A stretch of 20,232 nt of DNA, taken from contig JAAYZP010000096.1 of the NCBI GenBank assembly GCA_012514785.1, positions 1-20,232 on the forward strand, given 5' to 3'. Below, one piece after another: positions 15,314 through 20,232 of the stretch (the first letter of the stretch is position 1; every line of letters begins with the position of its first letter). This stretch comes from Propionibacterium sp. (GTDB lineage: Bacteria > Actinomycetota > Actinomycetes > Propionibacteriales > Propionibacteriaceae). A program made the translations under genes and the position numbers. Under the pieces are notes generated by a model that saw only the letters and a program-made list of their open reading frames with translations, ran no database searches and was not told the origin of the DNA.

Positions 15314-16951
15314 ATGCAACTGAGACCACTGATCCTCGCTGCGCTCGGCGTCGCCGCCCTGCTCGTGACCGCCTGCACGGGAGGCTCCACGCCCGACCCG
15401 ACGTCGGAGGGCGAGACCCCGGCACCGGCCGCCGCGGATACCTTCCGGATCGGCACCGACGCCGCACCCGCCACCATCAATCCGCTGATGGGCCACGAGG
15501 CCGAGGGCACCACCTGGTTTTACGAGTCCCTCGTGCAGCTCGTGGGCGACGAACTCGTCCCCCTAGTGGCCGCCGAGATGCCGCAGGCCGACGACGACGC
15601 CACGACGTGGACCGTGACGCTGCGCACCGACGTCACCTTCTCCGACGGCACCGCGCTGGACGCGGGCGACGTCGTCGCCACCTACGAGCGCGCCCTCGAC
15701 CCTGCCGCGGCATCCCCGTGGGCCTCCGAACTGGCGAGGCTGAGCGAGGTCGCCGCACCGGCGACCGATACCGTCGTCTTCACGCTGGATGCGCCCGACG
15801 CGTTCTTCGGCGACCGCCTGACGATCGGCATCATCCCCTCCGAGGTCGCAGAGGCGGAGCAGGGCAGCCCGCTCACGGAATCGTCGCTGAACGAGACCCC
15901 GGTGGGCAGCGGGCCCTACGTGCTCGAGTCGTGGGCCGACCGCAACGACCTGGTGCTGCAGGCACGCGACGACTGGTGGGGCGGCGAGCCGGAGATCCGG
16001 CAGATCATCCTCACCGCCGTGCCCGACGCGACGCAGCGCGCCCAGATGGTGATCGACGGGGCACTCGACGGCACCATGATCGGCCCCGCGCAGGCCGCCG
16101 CACTCCTGCCGCCCGGTGAGCGCGACGGTCCCGTCGCCGAGGACGAGGCCGTCACCGTGCTGGTCAACGAGACCGCCGACGCCCGGGCCGTGTCGCTGCC
16201 GATGGACCACCCGTTTACCGCCGACCCGCTCGTGCGCCGCGCGCTCAACTTCGCCGTCGACCGCGAGGGCATCGTCGAGGGGGTGCTGGACGGCTACGCC
16301 ATCCCGGTGGACAACCCCTTCCCCCACTCTGTGGGCGACTTCGCGCAGCCGTCGCTGTTCGCCTTCGACCCCGACGCGGCCGCCGCCCTGCTCGACGAGG
16401 CCGGCTGGCTGGCGGGTGAGGACGGGATGCGCTCCAAGGACGGCGAGCAGGCCCGGCTCACGCTCATGTATCCGAGCAGTGATACCGGGCGTCGCGACCA
16501 GGCGCAGGTGATCGTCGACCAGTTCGGGGACGTCGGCATCGACGCCACCGCCGAGGGCCTCTCCTGGGACCTCATCGAGCCTCGGATGAGCACCGACGCG
16601 CTGGTCTTCGCCGGCGGCACCCCGGGCAACCCCGACGGCACGGCGTGGAACTGGATGGCCTGCGAGCTGGCCGGCGACGGCTTCAACAACCCGGGGCACT
16701 ACTGCAACGAGGAGCTCGATCGGGCGCTGGTGGAGGGGCGTTCCACCACGGATCCCGACGCGCAGCAGGCGGCCTACGCGCGCGCCAACGAGATCTACGC
16801 CGACGACCCCGGCTTCGTCTTCCTGAACACCGTCTCGCGCACCTACCTGCTGCGCGCGGACGGCTGGGAGGGCGTCGAACCGCACCTGGAGGGGCACGTG
16901 CACAGCGTCTCCTGGGGCCCTTGGTGGAACATCGCCGAGTGGACCCGCTGA
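15314..16951 (+). CDS. ABC importer substrate-binding lipoprotein (SBP family 5, peptide/nickel class)
   Basis: A 545-residue extracytoplasmic binding protein anchored by lipid. The signal peptide MQLRPLILAALGVAALLVTA ends at lipobox cysteine 21 (LVTAC). A short Thr/Pro-rich linker follows, then the family-5 hallmark WTVTLRTDVTFSDGTALDAG (99-118), ending DVVATYER. The C-terminus WGPWWNIAEW is also usual for the family. Members bind oligopeptides, dipeptides, nickel complexes or opines; the ligand cannot be read from the sequence. Several C-terminal histidines (in PHLEGHVHS) may or may not matter. ATG 15314 is chosen because it gives a proper signal peptide; GTG 15293 in frame would add 7 residues. 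Translation probably begins at the 5-prime end of the message. Confidence 0.9.
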   Translation: MQLRPLILAALGVAALLVTACTGGSTPDPTSEGETPAPAAADTFRIGTDAAPATINPLMGHEAEGTTWFYESLVQLVGDELVPLVAAEMPQADDDATTWTVTLRTDVTFSDGTALDAGDVVATYERALDPAAASPWASELARLSEVAAPATDTVVFTLDAPDAFFGDRLTIGIIPSEVAEAEQGSPLTESSLNETPVGSGPYVLESWADRNDLVLQARDDWWGGEPEIRQIILTAVPDATQRAQMVIDGALDGTMIGPAQAAALLPPGERDGPVAEDEAVTVLVNETADARAVSLPMDHPFTADPLVRRALNFAVDREGIVEGVLDGYAIPVDNPFPHSVGDFAQPSLFAFDPDAAAALLDEAGWLAGEDGMRSKDGEQARLTLMYPSSDTGRRDQAQVIVDQFGDVGIDATAEGLSWDLIEPRMSTDALVFAGGTPGNPDGTAWNWMACELAGDGFNNPGHYCNEELDRALVEGRSTTDPDAQQAAYARANEIYADDPGFVFLNTVSRTYLLRADGWEGVEPHLEGHVHSVSWGPWWNIAEWTR

Positions 16952-17937
16952 GGGCGCTCCGCCGGCTCGCGGGCCGGCTCGCCGCCGCACTCCTCGCGCT
17001 GGCGGCGGTAGGCGTCGGCGTGCTCGTGCTCGCCGACCTCTCCCCGCGCGATCCGCTCGCCAGCTACCTCGGCAGCTCCTACCTGAGCGCCTCGGCGGAT
17101 TCGCGCACCGAGGCGGCGCGCGCGCTCGGGCTCGACGTCGCGTGGTGGCAGGCGGGCCTGGCATGGCTGCAGGGGCTGCCGCAGGGTGACCTCGGCGTCT
17201 CGCGCGTGATGGGCCGGCCCGTCGGCACCGTGCTGGCGGAATCCTTGCCCTGGACGCTGGGCCTGGCGCTGCCCGCGTTCGTGCTCGCGCTGGCGGTCTC
17301 GCTGGCCGTGGTGCTGCGCGCCAACCTGCGTCCCGGTGGGGTGTTCGACCGGGCGGTGCAGGTGCTCACCGGGGTGCTGGCTGGACTGCCGGCGTTCCTG
17401 GTGGCGCTGGGCGTGATCGCGCTGTTCGCGGGCGCCGCGCGGCTGCTCGGGGTGCCGTCGCTGCCCGCCTCGGGCGCCTACTCCCCCGGTGCCCGGGCTT
17501 CGGGCCTCGAGGCGGGCGACGTCGCCCTGCACGGCGTGATCCCGCTGGTGGCGTTCACGCTGAGCCTGGTGCCGTCGCTGGTGGCGCACCTGCAGCAGGG
17601 CATGGCCTCCGCGATGGGATCTGACTCCGCGCAGGCCGCACGCGGCTTGGGCGTGCGGGAGCGCACGGTGCTGACGCGGGTGGTGCTGCCGCAGTCGGCG
17701 CTGCCGCTGGTGGGTGCCGCGACGTCGGTGGTGGCCTCGCTGGTCGCCACCTCGGCGATCGTCGAACAGATTTTCGGGTGGCCCGGCGTCGGGGCGGCCA
17801 CCATCGCGGCGGCGCTGGAGTCCGACCTGGCGCTGCTGCTGGCGACGTCGCTCGGGACGGCGCTGGTGGTGATCGTCGCGGGATGGCTCGGCGACGCCGT
17901 CGCCCGCATGGTGGATCCGCGGGTGCGCCGTGGTTAG
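16939..17937 (+). CDS. ABC importer permease, DppB/NikB type
   Basis: A 332-residue inner-membrane permease. It has an N-terminal helix (about 12-33), the DppB/NikB-type periplasmic segment ARALGLDVAWWQAGL and LPQGDLGVS, then five more helices. The EAA-type loop that contacts the ATPase is AARGLGVRERTVLTRVVLPQ, followed by the family ending EQIFGWPGVGAATIAAALES. The GTG start at 16939 overlaps the end of the binding-protein gene by 13 bases; no later start keeps the first helix. It should pair with the permease half of the next gene to form the membrane channel. Confidence 0.9.
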   Translation: MDPLRALRRLAGRLAAALLALAAVGVGVLVLADLSPRDPLASYLGSSYLSASADSRTEAARALGLDVAWWQAGLAWLQGLPQGDLGVSRVMGRPVGTVLAESLPWTLGLALPAFVLALAVSLAVVLRANLRPGGVFDRAVQVLTGVLAGLPAFLVALGVIALFAGAARLLGVPSLPASGAYSPGARASGLEAGDVALHGVIPLVAFTLSLVPSLVAHLQQGMASAMGSDSAQAARGLGVRERTVLTRVVLPQSALPLVGAATSVVASLVATSAIVEQIFGWPGVGAATIAAALESDLALLLATSLGTALVVIVAGWLGDAVARMVDPRVRRG

Positions 17938-19486
17938 GGCCGGGCGGGGCGCGTGGGTCCTCGGGGTGGTGGTGCTCGTGGCGCTGGCCGCGGCCTCCGT
18001 CGTCCCGCTCGACCTGGGCACCGACCTCGCCGCCCGCGGGCAGGGGCCGAGCGCCCTGCACCCATTGGGCACCGACCATCTGGGCCGCGACGTCGCCGCC
18101 CTGACCCTGCGCGGCATCCGCAACTCCGCGATGGTCGGCGTGACCGCGGCGCTGATCTCCACCGTGGTCGGGCTCGCGGCCGGCGTCGCGATGGGGCTGG
18201 GCGGGGCGCGGGTGGACGCGGCCGGGATGCGGCTGGTGGAGGTCACCGACGCTGTGCCCACGCTGCTGCTCGCCGTGCTGGTCACCGCCCTGCTGGGGCC
18301 GACTGCGGGCGCGATCATCGTCGCCATCGCCATCACGCACTGGACCCGGCTGGCCCGGATCGTGCGCGCGGAACTCTCCAGCCTGCGCAGCCGGGACTGG
18401 CTGGCGGCCTCGATCACGATGGGCGGCTCGCGGTGGCACGTCGCCCACGAGCACGTGCTGCCTGCCGTGGCGGGGCAGGCCGCGGTGGCGACGGTGCTGG
18501 CGATCCCCGGCGCGATCGGCCACGAGGCCACGCTGTCATTCTTGGGGCTGGGCTTCCCGCCCGACGACCCGTCGCTCGGCACCCTGATCGCGGATGCGCC
18601 CGCGGCGCTGGTGCGCGGGCAGGTCTGGCCGGTGCTCGCGCCCACCGCCGCGCTCGTGCTGCTGTGCCTGGTGGGCATCGTGCACCTGGTCGGGCGACGT
18701 CGCCCGGTCACGCTCGAGCGGGCCGAGGTTTCGTCGTCGCGCGTTCGGGTTGGGATTGGGGCGAGCATGGTCGTCGAGGGCCTGCGGGTGCGGCGGGGTG
18801 ACGCCCCGGTGCTGGACGGCGTCGACCTGACGCTGGCGCCGGGCGAGTTCGTCGCGCTGCTGGGCGAGTCCGGGGCGGGCAAGTCCAGTCTGGCGCAGGC
18901 GCTGGTGGGGGTGCTGCCGGGCCCGGCGGAGGTGCGGGGCTCGATCTCGGTCCGTGACGGGGACCGGTGGGTGGAGGCGCTCGGCCTGTCGCGGGAGCGG
19001 CGTCGGAGGTTGGCGCGGCGGGTGTCGATGGTGCCGCAGTCGGCGCAGACTGCCTTGCCGCCGACGAGGCGGGTGCGCCGCTCGCTGGCCGAGGCGGCGG
19101 GGTCGCGGGCCGCGGCGGACGGGCTGCTGGACCGGGTGGGGCTCGACCCCTCGCTCGGCGATCGCTACCCGCACGAGCTCTCCGGCGGCCAGGCCCGGCG
19201 GGCGCTACTCGCGCTGGCGCTCGCCGGTGGGCCCGCGGTGCTGGTGGTGGACGAGCCCACCGTCGGGCTCGACGCGGAGTCGTCCCGCCGCATCCTCCGG
19301 ATGCTGCGGGACGAGTGCGCGCGCGGCACCTCGGTGCTGGTGACCACGCACGAGGCCGAACTGGTGCTGCCGCTGGCCGACCGGGTGCTGATGCTGGCCG
19401 ACGGACGGCTCGGGGCGGTGTCGTCGGCGGCGCAGCTGCCGCACCGCCGTCACGGACGGGAGATGGCCGATGCTGGAACTGCGTGA
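17930..19486 (+). CDS. Fused ABC permease (DppC/NikC type) and ATPase (DppD/NikD type)
   Basis: A single 518-residue frame with no stop holds two proteins that are usually separate. Residues 1-257 are a permease: first helix 8-25, the DppC/NikC motif HPLGTDHLGRDV (44-55), further helices, and the EAA-type loop (about 147-178). A short linker (about 258-279) leads to an ABC ATPase: Walker A GESGAGKS (312-319), Q-loop Gln370, signature LSGGQ (417-421), Walker B AVLVVDEPT (436-444), switch His474. The ATPase stops soon after the switch and lacks the C-terminal peptide-transporter extension seen in OppD/DppD, which is more like nickel-type ATPases. GTG 17930 overlaps the previous gene by 8 bases. 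An internal ATG at 18767 begins exactly at the ATPase half. Such fusions are known in some actinobacterial importers. Confidence 0.88.
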   Translation: MVRAGRGAWVLGVVVLVALAAASVVPLDLGTDLAARGQGPSALHPLGTDHLGRDVAALTLRGIRNSAMVGVTAALISTVVGLAAGVAMGLGGARVDAAGMRLVEVTDAVPTLLLAVLVTALLGPTAGAIIVAIAITHWTRLARIVRAELSSLRSRDWLAASITMGGSRWHVAHEHVLPAVAGQAAVATVLAIPGAIGHEATLSFLGLGFPPDDPSLGTLIADAPAALVRGQVWPVLAPTAALVLLCLVGIVHLVGRRRPVTLERAEVSSSRVRVGIGASMVVEGLRVRRGDAPVLDGVDLTLAPGEFVALLGESGAGKSSLAQALVGVLPGPAEVRGSISVRDGDRWVEALGLSRERRRRLARRVSMVPQSAQTALPPTRRVRRSLAEAAGSRAAADGLLDRVGLDPSLGDRYPHELSGGQARRALLALALAGGPAVLVVDEPTVGLDAESSRRILRMLRDECARGTSVLVTTHEAELVLPLADRVLMLADGRLGAVSSAAQLPHRRHGREMADAGTA

Positions 19487-20132
19487 CGTCCACGCGGGCT
19501 ACGGCGAGCCGTCGACCGCGCCGGTGCTGTCCGGGTTCGACCTCACGCTCGCGCCGGGTGAGCGGCGGGGGCTGTTCGGGGTCTCGGGCGCGGGTAAGAC
19601 GACGGTGGTGCGGCTGCTGACGTTCCGGCTGACGCCCCGGTCGGGCAGCTACCTGCTGGACGGGGAGCCGGTGCGCGGGACGGAGTGGGACGTGCCGGCC
19701 GGGCTGCGACGTCGGGTGGGGCTGGTGCTGCAGTCCCCCCGCGCGGCGGCGGATCCGCGGATGCGGCTGCGCCGGGCGGTCACGGAGCCGCTGCGCACCC
19801 TCCCCCGGGGGCTGCGCCCGGATGCCCGGGAGACGGAGCGCCGGCTGGCGGCGGCGCTGGAGTTGGCGCAGTTCCCGGCGGAGCTGCTGGACCGGCTGCC
19901 GGAGGAGGTCTCGGAGGGGCAGCTGGCGCGGGCGATGCTGGCGCGCGCGGTCATGGCCGGGCCGAGCTACCTGGTCTGCGACGAGCCGACGGCGTCCCTC
20001 GACTCGGCGACCGCCAGGGCCATCTGGGACGGGCTGGCGGCGCTGGCCGACGGCGGCGTCGGAGTGCTGGTGGTGTCGCACCACGAGGCGGAGCTGGCCG
20101 AGTGGGCCGACGACGTGGTGCGCCTCGGCTGA
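19470..20132 (+). CDS. ABC importer second ATPase, short NikE/DppF-like
   Basis: A 220-residue ATPase that should pair with the ATPase half of the fusion. Walker A is GVSGAGKT (37-44), Q-loop Gln88 in LQSPRAAADPR, Walker B YLVCDEPTASLD (167-178), switch His204. The signature reads VSEGQ (147-151) instead of LSGGQ, so the nucleotide-binding dimer is asymmetric. It is shorter than NikE or DppF (about 260-330) and lacks any C-terminal extension. The ATG at 19470 overlaps the end of the fusion gene by 17 bases. It is the last gene of the importer operon. Confidence 0.88.
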   Translation: MLELRDVHAGYGEPSTAPVLSGFDLTLAPGERRGLFGVSGAGKTTVVRLLTFRLTPRSGSYLLDGEPVRGTEWDVPAGLRRRVGLVLQSPRAAADPRMRLRRAVTEPLRTLPRGLRPDARETERRLAAALELAQFPAELLDRLPEEVSEGQLARAMLARAVMAGPSYLVCDEPTASLDSATARAIWDGLAALADGGVGVLVVSHHEAELAEWADDVVRLG

Positions 20133-20141
20133 GCGCACACA

Positions 20142-20176
20142 TTGATGGTTGAGCCATCGCGGGCGAGCTCAATCAA
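20142..20176 (+). repeat. Small inverted repeat after the importer operon
   Basis: TTGAGC (20149-20154) pairs with GCTCAA (20167-20172) around a 12-base loop. Outer TTGA (20142-20145) and TCAA (20173-20176) can add four pairs past a 3-base bulge. It begins 10 bases after the last stop codon. No T-run follows, so its use as a terminator is doubtful. It shares the GGTTGAGC start with the repeat at 20187. Confidence 0.4.
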
Positions 20177-20186
20177 CAAGCCTTGC

Positions 20187-20226
20187 TGGTTGAGCAGCGA
20201 GCGCCAGCGAGCGTCCGTCGAAACCA
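20187..20226. repeat. Copy of a GGTTGAGC...GTCGAAACC-type intergenic repeat
   Basis: The 40-base unit begins TGGTTGAGC and ends GTCGAAACCA, with complementary ends (TGGTT and AACCA) and two direct AGCGAGCG copies inside. Dispersed intergenic repeats with this GGTTGAGC/GTCGAAACC frame are, from memory, frequent in high-GC actinobacterial genomes. Only one copy is visible here, plus a possible relative starting at 20147, so the repeat status is inferred. Confidence 0.45.
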
Positions 20227-20232
20227 CCTGCA

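Noticed and set aside
16843..18882. 679-residue minus-strand frame across the importer genes
   Set aside because: It is antisense to two well-supported permease genes and rich in Ser/Thr/Arg/Pro as expected of a shadow frame.
1..20232. CRISPR array, tRNA, rRNA, insertion sequence or prophage genes
   Set aside because: Looked for and not seen. Intergenic gaps are all under about 200 bases and no transposase, integrase or regularly spaced long repeats are present. The only tandem repeats, at 9921-9970, are short regulatory boxes.

Overview
The window is high-GC DNA (roughly 70 percent G+C by eye) from an actinobacterium. The dcw (division and cell wall) gene order, MraZ followed by RsmH, an FtsL-like protein and a PbpB-type FtsI, a DUF3040 gene nearby, and frequent GTG/TTG starts with 4-base overlaps all fit Actinomycetota. 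A Propionibacteriaceae-like host is my best guess, but no marker here fixes the genus.

Left half, minus strand (1-9893): an uninterrupted piece of the dcw cluster, read right to left as mraZ, rsmH, ftsL-like, ftsI, murE, murF, mraY, murD and ftsW (cut by the window edge). From rsmH to murD every junction overlaps or abuts, so this is one translationally coupled operon. It makes the Park nucleotide (murE, murF), lipid I (mraY; murD supplies the dipeptide precursor) and the septal synthase pair FtsW/FtsI. Two regulatory elements stand out. Five direct 10-bp repeats upstream of mraZ (9921-9970) look like MraZ autoregulatory boxes. The mraZ-rsmH gap (9375-9463) encodes a long, nearly fully nested hairpin that may be the actinobacterial mraW RNA motif.

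Middle, plus strand (10088-14428), divergent from mraZ: a MoxR AAA+ ATPase, a DUF58 protein and a membrane transglutaminase-like (TgpA-type) protein, closely packed as one operon. A DUF3040 membrane protein follows behind its own likely promoter (TTTAGA-N17-TAGAAT), and then an ArsR/SmtB-family regulator with a histidine-rich C-terminus.

Right, plus strand (15314-20132): a compact peptide/nickel-class ABC importer with overlapping genes: lipoprotein binding protein, permease, a permease fused to an ATPase, and a second short ATPase. Its probable promoter is leaderless and is covered by a 12-2-12 imperfect inverted repeat of the kind bound by ArsR/SmtB proteins. This suggests that the adjacent regulator controls the importer in response to a metal. 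Regulator, operator, leaderless importer and fused permease-ATPase together form the most interesting module in the window. The last 100 bases hold a small hairpin and a copy of a GGTTGAGC...GTCGAAACC-type intergenic repeat.

No tRNA, rRNA, CRISPR array, insertion sequence or broken gene was seen. No gap between genes exceeds about 200 bases.
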